Shown one piece after another: positions 1 through 8,338 of a stretch of 64,000 nt of DNA. The stretch spans positions 124,001 through 188,000 of the forward strand of contig NZ_VFTC01000002.1 of NCBI RefSeq assembly GCF_007003975.1, written 5' to 3'. The notes under the pieces are model-generated. The model saw only the letters and a list, made by a program, of their open reading frames with translations, had not been told where the DNA came from and did no database searches. The position numbers and the translations under genes are program-made. Each line of letters begins with the position of its first letter. The first letter of the stretch is position 1. Origin of the DNA: Mesorhizobium sp. WSM4306 (GTDB taxonomy: Bacteria > Pseudomonadota > Alphaproteobacteria > Rhizobiales > Rhizobiaceae).

Positions 1-1
1 G

Positions 2-88
2 AGTTTCAAGTTCCGCATCGAAGACAAGGCTGGCCTCGAATCCGCCGAATACACCGCCACGTTCAATGCACCGGAGACCGCCAGATGA
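2..88 (+). CDS. fixG: FixG/CcoG C-terminal end (partial)
   Basis: Only the last 28 codons are in the window. Read from base 2, they end in APETAR before a TGA at 86-88, which overlaps the fixH start (ATGA). The tail, with a beta-strand pattern and a terminal F-N-A-P-E, fits the C-terminal immunoglobulin-like domain of the membrane ferredoxin-like protein CcoG/FixG, which supports copper delivery to cbb3 oxidase. The assignment leans on its position immediately before fixH, fixI and fixS, the canonical gene order. The 4Fe-4S motifs and membrane helices lie outside the window, so they cannot be checked. Confidence 0.75.
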   Translation, partial: SFKFRIEDKAGLESAEYTATFNAPETAR

Positions 89-582
89 GTGCCCGTTCGC
101 AGAAATCCCGCGAGTTCACCGGCAGGCACATGCTGCTCACGATCCTCGGCTTCTTCGGCGTGGTGATCGGCGTCAACGTCACCATGGCAACACTTGCCAG
201 CACCAGTTGGACCGGTCTCGTCGTCGAAAACACCTATGTGGCCAGCCAGCAATTCAACGAGAAAGCCAAGGAAGGACGGGCGCAAGCAGCACTTGGCTGG
301 ACCGGCAAGCTGACGATCGCCTCGGGCACTGTGCGCTACGCCTTGAGCGACGCCGCTGGCAAGTCTGTCCCGCTGCATGGCGTCAAGGTGCTGTTTCGTC
401 ATCCTGCCTATGAGACCGAGGACAAGGCCATCACCCTGGCGTCAGGCCCGGAGCAGGCGTTCAGCGCGCGACACACGCCGAGGGACGGTGTCTGGATCGT
501 CGAGATCGATGCCGATGCCGGCCTCGCCGAACCCTATCGCGACGTTCGCCGCATCATGATTTCCAAAGGGGCGATCCAATGA
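85..582 (+). CDS. fixH: FixH, cbb3 oxidase assembly membrane protein
   Basis: This 165-aa protein has a short basic N-terminus, one membrane helix at about residues 16-38 (LLTILGFFGVVIGVNVTMA) and a periplasmic domain. It carries the FixH-typical stretch T-S-W-T-G-L-V-V-E-N-T-Y-V-A-S-Q-Q-F-N just after the helix. FixH/CcoH is needed for assembly and stability of the high-affinity cbb3 cytochrome oxidase, with FixI and FixS. Its start overlaps the fixG stop and its stop overlaps the fixI start (ATGA both times), so the three are probably translationally coupled. Length and hydrophobic layout are normal for the family. Confidence 0.95.
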   Translation: MSARSQKSREFTGRHMLLTILGFFGVVIGVNVTMATLASTSWTGLVVENTYVASQQFNEKAKEGRAQAALGWTGKLTIASGTVRYALSDAAGKSVPLHGVKVLFRHPAYETEDKAITLASGPEQAFSARHTPRDGVWIVEIDADAGLAEPYRDVRRIMISKGAIQ

Positions 583-2873
583 GTTGCTGTGCACCAGGCG
601 CCGAAATGGCTTTGGACCTGGACAACGTGACATCCGTCCTGCCCTCAAGCCAGGAAATCAAATTGGCGAGCCGCTCGCTCGGCGGAGGGCTTCGCCAGAC
701 CGATCTGTCGGTGCCGATGGTCCATTGCGGCGCCTGCATACAGTCGATCGAGACGGCGATCGGCAAGCTCGATCATGTCGATGCCGCCCGCGTCAACCTG
801 TCGACGAAACGGGTTTCGATCCGTTGGCGTGGAGAGGAGGTCCCGCCATTCGTGGCCACGCTTGGCCGGCTGGGCTATCAGGCGCATTTGTTCGATCCCG
901 AAGTCGAAGAGAAGGACAAGACGCTCTCCGAACTGATCCGCGCCGTCGCGGTCGCCGGTTTTGCCGCGGGCAACATCATGCTGCTTTCCGTATCGGTCTG
1001 GTCCGGCGCCGAAGGTGCCACGCGCGACCTGTTCCATTGGGTTTCGGCGCTGATTGCCATCCCTGCCCTGGCCTTCGCCGGCGGCATCTACTTCCGCTCG
1101 GCCTGGAACGCGCTTCGCCACGGCCGCATGAACATGGACGTGCCGATCGCCGTCGGTGTCTCGCTCGCCTATGCCATGAGCCTCTACGAGACGATCAACC
1201 ATGGCGACCACGCCTATTTCGACGCTTCTGTCTCGCTGTTGTTCTTCCTGCTGATCGGCCGCACGCTGGACCACGTCATGCGCGAGCGGGCGCGGACCGC
1301 GGTGAACGGCCTGTCGCGGCTGGCCGCGCGCGGGGCCATGATGCTGCGCGGCGACGGCGCGTGCGACTACCTGCCCGTCGGCGAGATTGAACCGGGAATG
1401 CACATGCTGATCGCGGCCGGAGAAAGGATACCCGTCGACGGCACCATCATTCACGGAACGTCGGATCTCGACTGTTCGCTGGTTTCCGGCGAGAGCACGC
1501 CGAAAAACGTGGCGCCGGGCGAAGCCGTGCAAGCGGGCGTGCTCAACCTTACCGGTCCGCTGACAATCGAGGCGACCGCTGCAGCCAAGGATTCCTTCCT
1601 GGCGGAGATGGTTCGGCTGATGGAAGCCGCCGAGGGTGGCCGCGCGCGCTACCGCCGTATCGCAGATCGTGTCTCCGCGCTGTACGCCCCGGTGGTCCAT
1701 CTGACGGCGCTTGTGACCTTCATCGGCTGGATCCTGGCCTCCGGCGACTGGCACCGGGCGATCACGATTGCCATCGCGGTCCTCATCATCACTTGCCCAT
1801 GCGCCCTCGGCCTCGCCGTGCCGATCGTGCAGGTTGTGGCGGCGCGGCGTCTGTTCGAGAATGGCGTGATGGTGAAGGACGGATCGGCGATGGAGCGCCT
1901 GGCGACAATCGACACGGCGGTGTTCGACAAGACCGGCACGCTCACGCTCGGCCAGCCGCGGCTGGTCAACGCCTCGTCGATCAACCCGACCATGCTGGCG
2001 ATGGCCGCGGAGATGGCGGCGCACTCCCGTCACCCGTTCTCGAAGGCAATCGCCGGTTTCGCGGGGTATGCCGGTCAGCCTATCCTGGACGCGGTGAGCG
2101 AGCACCCCGGCTTCGGGATCGAAGCCACGGCCGAGGGCGACACGTGGCGCCTCGGCCGGCGCGGCTGGGCGGGGTGGAAGGCAAGGACAGGTGGCGAAGG
2201 CAAATTTGGAGGGGTTGGCGGGACCGTCCTTTCGAAGAACGGAACCATCGTCGCGACCTTTGCTTTCGAGGACGCGCTGCGCGCCGATGCGCGCACCGCG
2301 ATCGCGCAGCTAAGAGACGCAAAGGTCAGGGTGGAGATGCTGTCGGGTGACACCGCCATTGCCTGCGGTAAAGTCGCAGCAACGCTTGATGTCGACCGCT
2401 TCGTTCCATGCCTCCTGCCTTCCGGCAAGGTCGAAGAGATCGAAGCGCTGGCCAGGGCGGGCCACAAGGTCCTGATGGTCGGCGATGGCCTCAACGATAC
2501 GCCGGCGCTCGGCGCAGCCCATGTCTCGTTTGCCCCGGCGACCGCCGCCGACATCGGCCGAAACGCCGCCGATTTCGTCTTCCTGCGCGAGAGCCTTTCA
2601 GCGGTGCCTCTCGCCCTTGATGTCTCGCGGCAGGCCGGGCGGCTGATCCGGCAAAACATCGCCATCGCGGTCGTCTACAACACCATTGCGGTGCCAATCG
2701 CCATTCTGGGGCACGTCACGCCGTTGATCGCCGCGATCGCCATGTCGGCGTCATCGCTGCTTGTCATCGGAAATGCGCTGCGCCTGCAAGGGTCCATGCC
2801 AAGTGTTCCAGCCAGACCTGTCCCCGGCGACAGACGCTCTGCGGGCATCAAGAAATTGGCGCACACATCGTGA
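579..2873 (+). CDS. fixI: FixI, copper-exporting P1B-type ATPase for cbb3 oxidase
   Basis: This 764-aa heavy-metal P-type ATPase has an N-terminal metal-binding domain with H-C-G-A-C (Cys50, Cys53), several membrane helices, the intramembrane Cys-Pro-Cys at 406-408, the phosphorylation motif DKTGTLT with Asp450, and the hinge motif GDGLNDTPAL. FixI/CcoI exports copper to the periplasmic side for insertion into the CuB site of cbb3 oxidase, so it is an assembly factor rather than a bulk detoxifier. The M-S-C-C-A-P-G N-terminus is typical of FixI. Position between fixH and fixS, overlapping both, confirms the call. All key motifs are intact. Confidence 0.97.
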   Translation: MSCCAPGAEMALDLDNVTSVLPSSQEIKLASRSLGGGLRQTDLSVPMVHCGACIQSIETAIGKLDHVDAARVNLSTKRVSIRWRGEEVPPFVATLGRLGYQAHLFDPEVEEKDKTLSELIRAVAVAGFAAGNIMLLSVSVWSGAEGATRDLFHWVSALIAIPALAFAGGIYFRSAWNALRHGRMNMDVPIAVGVSLAYAMSLYETINHGDHAYFDASVSLLFFLLIGRTLDHVMRERARTAVNGLSRLAARGAMMLRGDGACDYLPVGEIEPGMHMLIAAGERIPVDGTIIHGTSDLDCSLVSGESTPKNVAPGEAVQAGVLNLTGPLTIEATAAAKDSFLAEMVRLMEAAEGGRARYRRIADRVSALYAPVVHLTALVTFIGWILASGDWHRAITIAIAVLIITCPCALGLAVPIVQVVAARRLFENGVMVKDGSAMERLATIDTAVFDKTGTLTLGQPRLVNASSINPTMLAMAAEMAAHSRHPFSKAIAGFAGYAGQPILDAVSEHPGFGIEATAEGDTWRLGRRGWAGWKARTGGEGKFGGVGGTVLSKNGTIVATFAFEDALRADARTAIAQLRDAKVRVEMLSGDTAIACGKVAATLDVDRFVPCLLPSGKVEEIEALARAGHKVLMVGDGLNDTPALGAAHVSFAPATAADIGRNAADFVFLRESLSAVPLALDVSRQAGRLIRQNIAIAVVYNTIAVPIAILGHVTPLIAAIAMSASSLLVIGNALRLQGSMPSVPARPVPGDRRSAGIKKLAHTS

Positions 2874-3040
2874 CGACGCTCGTCTATCTCATACCGGTGG
2901 CCCTGTTTCTCGGTGCGCTCGGCCTGTTCGGCTTCCTGTGGGCGTTGAGAAGCGGCCAGTACGAGGATCTCGATGGCGCGGCGGAGCGCATTCTCATCGA
3001 CCGCGACGACGGCGCACAGAATGTCCCTCGTTCGAAGTGA
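2870..3040 (+). CDS. fixS: FixS, cbb3 oxidase maturation protein
   Basis: This 56-aa protein starts at a GTG whose last two bases begin the fixI stop (GTGA). One N-terminal membrane helix (LIPVALFLGALGLFGFLWAL) is followed by the family signature SGQYEDLDG-x-A-x-R-I-L, which is diagnostic of CcoS/FixS. The protein is required for cofactor insertion into cbb3 oxidase. It closes the fixGHIS operon. It is too short to be picked up by simple length filters and has no in-frame ATG in this position, so the GTG start is the natural choice. Confidence 0.93.
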   Translation: MTTLVYLIPVALFLGALGLFGFLWALRSGQYEDLDGAAERILIDRDDGAQNVPRSK

Positions 3041-3050
3041 CTCAGATCAA
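3037..3050. promoter_or_regulatory. FixK/FNR-type box before CBS-BON gene 1
   Basis: GTGAC-TCAG-ATCAA compares with TTGAT-N4-ATCAA: the right half is perfect and the left half has two mismatches. It overlaps the fixS stop codon and lies 54 bp before the start of the first CBS-BON gene. A better copy with the same TCAG core and ATCAA right half lies before the paralogue at 5035. Confidence 0.5.
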
Positions 3051-3104
3051 AGCTCCGCGGGTCGCGATGTCCCATCATCGTCTCACAAAATCAGGAGGGT
3101 GAGG

Positions 3105-3806
3105 ATGCAAGCCGAAGCCATAATGACCAAGCCAGTCATCACGACGAATGCGGACGCGACGATCGCCGAGGCGGTCGAGCTCATGCTTTCAAACAAAGTC
3201 AGCTGCCTCCCGGTAACGGACAGCGACGGAGCCCTGGTTGGCATTGTAAGCAAAAGCGACTTCTTGCGCCGAGAGGAACTTGGGACTCAGCGGGTGCGTC
3301 CTCGCTGGCTGGAGTTTGATCTTGGTCCGGGCACAACCGCCCATGACTATGTGCGGTCGAACGGACGGATCATCCATGAGGTGATGACCACAGCCGTCAT
3401 TTCGGCGCCTCCAGGCGCCTCGATTCCAGATATTGCAAACTTGATGATGCAACACCGCATCAACAATGTGCCGATTATCGATCGGGAAAGGATCGTCGGC
3501 ATCATCACGCGAACTGATTTGCTGCTTGTCCTGATCCGCGCCATGCCGAAACAGGGCGCCACGCCACCCGATGACGACCTGATCCGCAAGGCTATACTTG
3601 CCGAACTGCAACCACAAACTTGGAGCGTTGGTGACTTGATTGATGTGAGGGTCAGCAACGGCGTTGTCGAACTGAGGGGGGCGATTGTCGACGAGCGTCA
3701 ACGGAAGGCAGCGATCGTTGCGGCGGAGAAAGTCGCCGGCGTCGGGCAGGTCAAGGACGGCCTCTTCCTCCGTACAGATCCTTTCTCGGTGATGATGGTT
3801 TCGTAG
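3105..3806 (+). CDS. CBS-pair and BON domain protein (copy 1)
   Basis: This 233-aa soluble protein has two CBS motifs (about residues 1-60 and 85-150, including HRINNVPIID and VGIITRTDLL) and a C-terminal BON domain at about 165-225 (NGVVELRGAIVDERQRKAAIV). CBS pairs usually bind adenosyl ligands and report energy state; BON domains bind lipid or protein surfaces. The ATG at 3105 is chosen because AGGAGG lies just before it and because the paralogue at 5035 starts with the same MQAEAIM. It lies directly after fixS behind a FixK-like box, so micro-oxic expression is likely. Its target is not known. Confidence 0.9.
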   Translation: MQAEAIMTKPVITTNADATIAEAVELMLSNKVSCLPVTDSDGALVGIVSKSDFLRREELGTQRVRPRWLEFDLGPGTTAHDYVRSNGRIIHEVMTTAVISAPPGASIPDIANLMMQHRINNVPIIDRERIVGIITRTDLLLVLIRAMPKQGATPPDDDLIRKAILAELQPQTWSVGDLIDVRVSNGVVELRGAIVDERQRKAAIVAAEKVAGVGQVKDGLFLRTDPFSVMMVS

Positions 3807-4040
3807 CTGCGAAAATGCGGGGACGCAAAGCAGAGTCCTATCGGGTTCTGCTCCCCTCCCACATCCCTTGGACACGAGGCCGTCGGCGCCTTCCTTCCCT
3901 ATTGCGCTCGTCATGCTTGGCAAGCGCGCTATCGGCAACCAAGACGCCGTCCTGACGGAAATGCGATGGCAGCCCCTTCCCGGCATGGCGGTGCCTTGGA
4001 GCCAATCGGCCAAGGATGTTTCGCCGCCACGGTGCCCGCC

Positions 4041-4538
4041 TTATCGGCCGGACGACAGCATCCGCCTGAGCGTCCCATCACGAAGCCAGTATTGATGAAA
4101 CAGCGCCGCCGAGGCATGGGTGGAAATGAGGATGATAAACACGGGCTTGTTGAGCGAATGTATGTCGCCCCATGGGTCGCCAGCGTAGAAGGCAAGAAGC
4201 CCAACAAACGGCGTCGCAAGCAAGAGTAGATAGAAGAGCCCGTGCGAGACCCGTGCGGCGACCTGCATCCAGCCAGGGCCGCGGTCCGCGGGCTTGGGGG
4301 CACCCGATACCAGGCGCATTATCAGCCGCGCGACCACGAGGACCAAGATCGAAATCCCGACCCAGTAGTGGGCAGAGCCTAACGTCTGATCGGCGGGCGA
4401 AACTGCGGCTCTATCTTCAGCCGCATCAACCACTGTCGTCATGCTCTCGCCAAAGAACAGTTGAAAAAGCACCAGCGCCGCTATGATCCAATGAAGCGCG
4501 ATTTGATAAGATGAATAGCCGAGTTTTGTTTCTGACAT
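4041..4538 (-). CDS. Cytochrome b561-family membrane protein
   Basis: This 165-aa protein has four predicted membrane helices. Histidines suited to bind two b-type hemes occur at His16, His57, His99 and His141 or His148, the last two in STHASAALFHQYWLRDGTLRRM-like context typical of the YceJ/b561 family. Members shuttle electrons between quinol and periplasmic or membrane acceptors. The start at 4538 (MSETKLGYSS) follows AGGGA; the reading frame stays open upstream but without family-like sequence. It is convergent with CBS-BON copy 1. No clear FixK site was found in front of it. Confidence 0.88.
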   Translation of the reverse strand: MSETKLGYSSYQIALHWIIAALVLFQLFFGESMTTVVDAAEDRAAVSPADQTLGSAHYWVGISILVLVVARLIMRLVSGAPKPADRGPGWMQVAARVSHGLFYLLLLATPFVGLLAFYAGDPWGDIHSLNKPVFIILISTHASAALFHQYWLRDGTLRRMLSSGR

Positions 4539-5034
4539 TTTGTTTCCCTGACGATTAAAACAGTCTCGCGGTCGCGATACTGAATAACAAGGAAACCTTG
4601 GCTCAATTGGGCTCGAATCTTCCCGCAATTGTGGCCGAAATCTTACAGATATGTAAGGTGCCATTTCCGCCCTTGTTGAGCATTTGCACCACGTTGGAAA
4701 ATTTCATCGACTTGTCCTTTGTTTCGAGGTCGCGGCGTTCGCCGTTTGACGCCACATAGTCCAATATGCGTTGGGAGAATTTGCGCTGGTGCATACGCGG
4801 GACAAGAAAGGACTTACCGCACGAGTGAAGGCGAACAATTGCTCGTGGGAAGCCGCTTCGGCTGCTGGACCGATTGCTGATATTGCGACTGCCGTTCTTC
4901 GGGGTTCTGCCCGACGAGCAAAGCGAGATCCTGCAAGCCGTTTTGCATTGCCAGGCCTGAAAATGATTCAGATCAACGCGCTTCGTGCATCTGACTTCTA
5001 AGAAGTCGGAGAATTGGAAACTGCGGAGAGCGAC
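4539..5034. other. 496-bp intergenic region between cytochrome b561 and CBS-BON copy 2
   Basis: Open frames exist on both strands (one of 145 codons on minus), but none has a convincing start, a ribosome site or recognisable protein sequence. The right end carries the FixK-type box of the next gene. The rest should hold the divergent promoters. A short plus-strand stretch around 4855-4960 reads like a protein tail (LPFFGVLPDEQ) but has no start, so it may be a relic. Confidence 0.4.
4963..4976. promoter_or_regulatory. FixK/FNR-type box before CBS-BON gene 2
   Basis: ATGAT-TCAG-ATCAA has one mismatch to TTGAT-N4-ATCAA. It lies 58 bp before the ATG at 5035, a good distance for a class II activator site. 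Confidence 0.7.
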
Positions 5035-5733
5035 ATGCAAGCCGAAGCCATTATGAGCAAGCCGGTCATCGCAATAGATCCGTCAGCATCGATCGCAGAG
5101 GCGGCCGGATTGATGCTCACCAACAAGATCAGCGGCCTTCCCGTCATTCGCAGCGACGGTGCCCTTGTGGGTATCGTCAGCGAAGGCGATTTCCTTCGCC
5201 GTCGGGAACTGGGCACGCAGCGCAAGCGCCCACGTTGGCTGGAATTTCTGGTCAGTTCGGGGAAGGCGGCCGAAGAATATGTCCAGGCCAACGCACGTCG
5301 TATCGACGAGGTGATGAGCGACAGCGTCGTCACCGTATCGCCCACAACGTCACTTGCGGCAGTCGTCAATCTGATGACCCGTCACAATTTCAAGCGCATT
5401 CCGGTCGTCGCCGAGGGAAAGGTGGTCGGCATCGTCACCCGCTCTGATCTCGTTCGCGCGTTGGTGGGCGTCTTGTCAAATACGTCGTCTACCCCGGCCA
5501 GCGACGACGAGATCCGAGACAAGATTGTAGCGGAACTCTCGGCAAAGAAATGGGCTCGAGCCGACATGGTCGGCGTCGCCGTGGAAAATGGTGCGGTGGA
5601 ATTGAGCGGCGTCATATTCGACGAACGCGAGCGCCAGGCGGCGATCGTGGCCGCGGAAAACGTCCCGGGCGTCAGATCGGTGAAGGACAATCTTTTCTGC
5701 ACCGGACCGTTGTCCGCCATCCTCGTTTCCTAG
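5035..5733 (+). CDS. CBS-pair and BON domain protein (copy 2)
   Basis: This 232-aa protein is a close paralogue of the one at 3105, with the same order: CBS motif 1 (about 1-60), CBS motif 2 (about 85-150, FKRIPVV then VVGIVTRSDLVRAL), then BON (about 165-225, ENGAVELSGVIFDERERQAA). The ATG at 5035 matches the paralogue start and is preceded by GGAGAG; an in-frame TTG at 5014 is less likely. A one-mismatch FixK box lies upstream. A decayed third copy of the BON end follows at about 5890, so this is a local tandem family. Ligand and partner are unknown. Confidence 0.9.
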   Translation: MQAEAIMSKPVIAIDPSASIAEAAGLMLTNKISGLPVIRSDGALVGIVSEGDFLRRRELGTQRKRPRWLEFLVSSGKAAEEYVQANARRIDEVMSDSVVTVSPTTSLAAVVNLMTRHNFKRIPVVAEGKVVGIVTRSDLVRALVGVLSNTSSTPASDDEIRDKIVAELSAKKWARADMVGVAVENGAVELSGVIFDERERQAAIVAAENVPGVRSVKDNLFCTGPLSAILVS

Positions 5734-5889
5734 GCCCCTGGCTGCGGAAAAAATTGCGTCATCGGCTGAGGTCCTTGACCGCCGGCATTGATCGCTCGCG
5801 TGTCGCTTAGTAAAAAGAGGCGACATTGAAGGTTACACGACCTTAACGCGGTCCTACGTCGCACTGGGGAAGGTTGATCAGGCACGCGC

Positions 5890-6001
5890 AAATTTGACAA
5901 AGCGCGGGCCATTGTGGCGGCGCAGAAAATCGCAGGCGTAAAGGGCTATTGAGCATAGCCTGTCCATTGCCGGACCATTCTCCGTATTGCTCGTTTTCTA
6001 A
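5890..6001 (+). pseudogene. Remnant of a third CBS-BON gene (BON C-terminus)
   Basis: Translating this stretch gives FDKARAIVAAQKIAGVK and then, after a one-base frame change near 5945, EHSLSIAGPFSVLLVF followed by TAA at 5999-6001. Both halves align with the ends of the two intact paralogues, IVAAE(N/K)V-x-GV-x-x-VKD and GPLSAILVS or DPFSVMMVS before the stop. There is no start, CBS part or intact frame, so it is a relic of a duplicated or replaced gene. It lies outside the true end of the neighbouring LysE gene once that gene's frameshift is corrected. Confidence 0.7.
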
Positions 6002-6064
6002 TCAGAGTAGGCTGGCGAGGCCGTTGCCGCTTTCGCCATTCCTGCTGGGTCGCGCTGAACTGCA

Positions 6065-6593
6065 TCAAGGTCGTACCAGCAGAAGCGCGAACGCAACAAG
6101 CGCCGCGCCCAGCCACCCTGTCAGCCAAGCTTCCGTCATCGCTAAGCCTCTTGCCAAGCAGAACCCACACCGATCCGGTAGCAAGCGTGATCAGAAGCAG
6201 CACAACCCAGTAGACCCCCAGTGCACGTGACCCGCTGTCCACTGGCACGATCGCCAGGCAGTAGATAAACGCCTTTGGATTGATGGTACTGGTTGTCAGC
6301 ACGGAAATGCCTCCACCTGCCCTGGGCATACTGATCCTGGCGCGAATGAAGAGGCGCAGCCCGAGGACTGCAAGCCATAGAGCTGCGATCAACTTGAGGG
6401 TTTCGATGGCCCCGGGCAGCATCCAAGGACGCAGCGAAAACCAGCAGGCGGCAGCAATCCCATAACCGCATCCCTGCGCAGTCAAAAGCGTCAACGTCCG
6501 ATGCCCCTTGACGCTACCGGCCAGCAAAAGGGCGTTGGTGGGCCCAGGTGCGACAAAGAGTAGAAAGGCTTCGAAAAGAACGACGGATTCCAA
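6065..6593 (-). pseudogene. LysE/RhtB-type amino-acid exporter, frameshifted
   Basis: The first 150 codons read as a LysE-family exporter (FLLFVAPGPTNALLLAG near the N-terminus, PKAFIYCLAIVP in the middle, several membrane helices). After GKRLS, near 6140, the frame turns polar and runs on to 5946. In the next frame a good final helix (MTEAWLTGWLGAALVAFALL) continues and stops at 6065, giving a normal family length. This implies a single-base indel, either real or a sequencing error. The start is a TTG at 6593 with no clear ribosome site, so the N-terminus may also be damaged. Confidence 0.7.
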
Positions 6594-6679
6594 ACTTCGT
6601 ATCCTGTGGGAAGAGCCATGCTGTTATCGGTCATAGCCGCATCCTGACGGCAGGCGCCTGGGTTCCGGCGCTGGAATCG

Positions 6680-6949
6680 CTAGCGCGCGCCAGAAATGTG
6701 TTGCAGTCGCGCAATAAGGTCACGGTTGCGGCAGTAGTCCGGCGGATCATCGGCCTGCTCGTGTCCATCGAGCCAGATCGAGCATTCATCCTGATGCCCG
6801 CATGAGCGGCAGCGGTCGACTGCCCGACTGGTGACGGCCGCATGGTCGGCTACGACTTTCAAGGGCCTGTCGACGCCGAGTGTTTTCATCATGCGGCCCA
6901 TCAACGCCGTTCTGGCGTCGACTGACATCAGATAGTCGAGGAAGGTCAT
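6680..6949 (-). CDS. DUF6455-like cysteine motif protein
   Basis: This 89-aa protein has a central motif RCRSCGHQDECSIWL and a later DYC-x-N, the cysteine and tryptophan pattern I associate with DUF6455 proteins of alphaproteobacteria; the function is unknown, and metal or cofactor binding is plausible from the cysteines. The start at 6949 (MTFLDYLMSV) is preceded by a spaced purine-rich stretch. A perfect FixK box lies 53 bp upstream and is shared with the divergent small membrane protein gene, pointing to micro-oxic expression. Confidence 0.7.
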   Translation of the reverse strand: MTFLDYLMSVDARTALMGRMMKTLGVDRPLKVVADHAAVTSRAVDRCRSCGHQDECSIWLDGHEQADDPPDYCRNRDLIARLQHISGAR

Positions 6950-7001
6950 GTCGGTCACTCCTGTCTGCCGGCCATGATTGCCGAAGTGACGGGGCGATAG
7001 G

Positions 7002-7015
7002 TTGATCTCGATCAA
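7002..7015. promoter_or_regulatory. Perfect FixK/FNR box, divergent promoter
   Basis: TTGAT-CTCG-ATCAA is a perfect match to the consensus and lies between the DUF6455-like gene (minus) and the 59-aa membrane protein gene (plus), about 53 and 80 bp from their starts. Confidence 0.85.
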
Positions 7016-7094
7016 CAGGCCTGCTGGAATTGCGCTTATTGAAATGGACCTTTGTTCCTGCAAGGTCTTCCACAACGCATTAGGAGACGAAGCA

Positions 7095-7274
7095 ATGCTA
7101 GCAGGGAAGGCGCGTCTGCGCCTCCATGCTGGCCCCATCCTTTCCTTTTTGGCCGCGGGGGCCGCAGGCGTGATCATGTACGTGCTGATGGGCGCGTATC
7201 TGCTGTTCTGTTGCGCGGCCGTGCTGTCGGCCATCTCGCTTTCCGAGGGCTGGCGCGCCGCCAGGATCACATAG
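7095..7274 (+). CDS. Small two-helix membrane protein, unknown function
   Basis: This 59-aa protein has a basic N-terminus (GKARLRLHAG) and one long or two short hydrophobic segments (about residues 14-48). It starts at 7095 behind TAGGAGACGA, a strong ribosome site. The family is not recognised. A perfect FixK box 80 bp upstream suggests induction under low oxygen. The frame is open from 7002, but only the ATG at 7095 has a ribosome site. Confidence 0.6.
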   Translation: MLAGKARLRLHAGPILSFLAAGAAGVIMYVLMGAYLLFCCAAVLSAISLSEGWRAARIT

Positions 7275-7329
7275 ACGGCGACATCCCCTGGCTTGAGCCG
7301 CGGGTCGACGGATGCCCCATGTCAGGCCG

Positions 7330-8142
7330 TCAGTTGGAGAAGAACCGGTTGATGCTGCAGTCAGCGATCAGCGTGCGCGTCACGCCGCCGAAGGCCCACT
7401 CCCGCAGCCGGCTGTGGCCATAGGCGCCAGACACGATCACATCTGCATGGATCGAGCGTGCGAATGTCAGCAGAAGGTCGCCGTCAGCCTCGCCGGTGAT
7501 CAGTTCGGTTCGCGCTCTGATGCCATGGTGCTCAAGAAACACGGCGACATCGTCGAGGCTGTCACGAGTATTTTCATCGCGGTTGGTGTCTATCGTGGCG
7601 ACGACAACTTCGTTGGCCTTGGCCAAAAATGGCAGCGCATCGGCCACCGCCCGTCTCGCCTCCCTGGTGTCCTTCCAGGCAACCAGTACGGTTTTCGCAA
7701 GGATGTGTTCGACATTGCCTCCGGTAACCAGGACTGGCCGCCCCACACCGAGCGCGAGGCTGCCGATATCCACGGCGCGAAAGACGTTGTCTCCATCCAC
7801 GCCGCCGGTGACAATGAGGTCGGCCCCTCTGGCCGAAGCGCTGAGGAAGCGGGTCGGACTGCAGACTGCTTGCCCCCATTCGCTGGTAATTGAAGCTGGC
7901 ACCAGTCTCTCGAACTCGGCACGCAATTCCGCAAGCCGCCTTTCGATTTCCGTTCGTTGGGTCTGCATGACCTTACCTTCGTATACCATGCCTTCGTCCG
8001 TCGCGACGAGAGGTGGGACATCCGCTGCCGCCAAGCCGATAAGATGTGCTCCAAATCGTTCGGCAAGTTCGATCCCGACCCGCACAATGGGCGCGGGAGT
8101 CGCATCGATGGCGAGGTTCACGATAATGGACTTGTAGGACAT
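7330..8142 (-). CDS. Universal stress protein, tandem USP domains
   Basis: This 270-aa protein has two USP domains (about 1-150 and 155-270). The second carries the nucleotide-binding signature GAYGHSRLREWAFGGVT. USP proteins bind ATP or sense stress and are common members of FixK/FNR regulons in alphaproteobacteria. The start at 8142 (MSYKSIIVNL) fits the beta-1 strand of the first domain. The last residues (CSINRFFSN) depart from the usual P-V-L-V/M ending. It is divergent from fixL with a TTGAC/GTCAA palindrome between them. Confidence 0.88.
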   Translation of the reverse strand: MSYKSIIVNLAIDATPAPIVRVGIELAERFGAHLIGLAAADVPPLVATDEGMVYEGKVMQTQRTEIERRLAELRAEFERLVPASITSEWGQAVCSPTRFLSASARGADLIVTGGVDGDNVFRAVDIGSLALGVGRPVLVTGGNVEHILAKTVLVAWKDTREARRAVADALPFLAKANEVVVATIDTNRDENTRDSLDDVAVFLEHHGIRARTELITGEADGDLLLTFARSIHADVIVSGAYGHSRLREWAFGGVTRTLIADCSINRFFSN

Positions 8143-8202
8143 TGCGGTGCCTTTCGCTGAAACGGTGCAGAGTGTGGATCGCATGCGCCAGCGCCCGATG
8201 CC

Positions 8203-8216
8203 TTGACGCGCGTCAA
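8203..8216. promoter_or_regulatory. FixK-type palindrome between USP gene and fixL
   Basis: TTGAC-GCGC-GTCAA is a perfect 14-bp palindrome, a common variant of the FNR/FixK site. It lies 61 bp from the USP start and 123 bp before fixL, so it is best placed to drive the USP gene, though feedback on fixL is possible. Confidence 0.65.
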
Positions 8217-8338
8217 AGGCCCACCAATTGCGTTCCACAATTGAATCTCTTGCGAAACGTCTTCTCGATCTGTTTTGCCTGCGCGGCGAGAAGTGATAGT
8301 TAGCCTCGATAGCACCGTCTCGAACCCAGGAATTTGAG

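Noticed and set aside
645..2105. 486-codon open frame antisense to fixI
   Set aside because: Shadow of the GC-rich fixI gene; sequence is Arg/His/Gln-rich and without domains.
4603..5040. 145-codon minus-strand open frame
   Set aside because: No ribosome site, unusual composition and no recognisable family; it overlaps the promoter and FixK box of the CBS-BON gene.
5946..6064. C-terminal continuation of the LysE frame
   Set aside because: It is polar, unlike the family, and runs into the CBS-BON remnant; the natural end is in the other frame at 6065.
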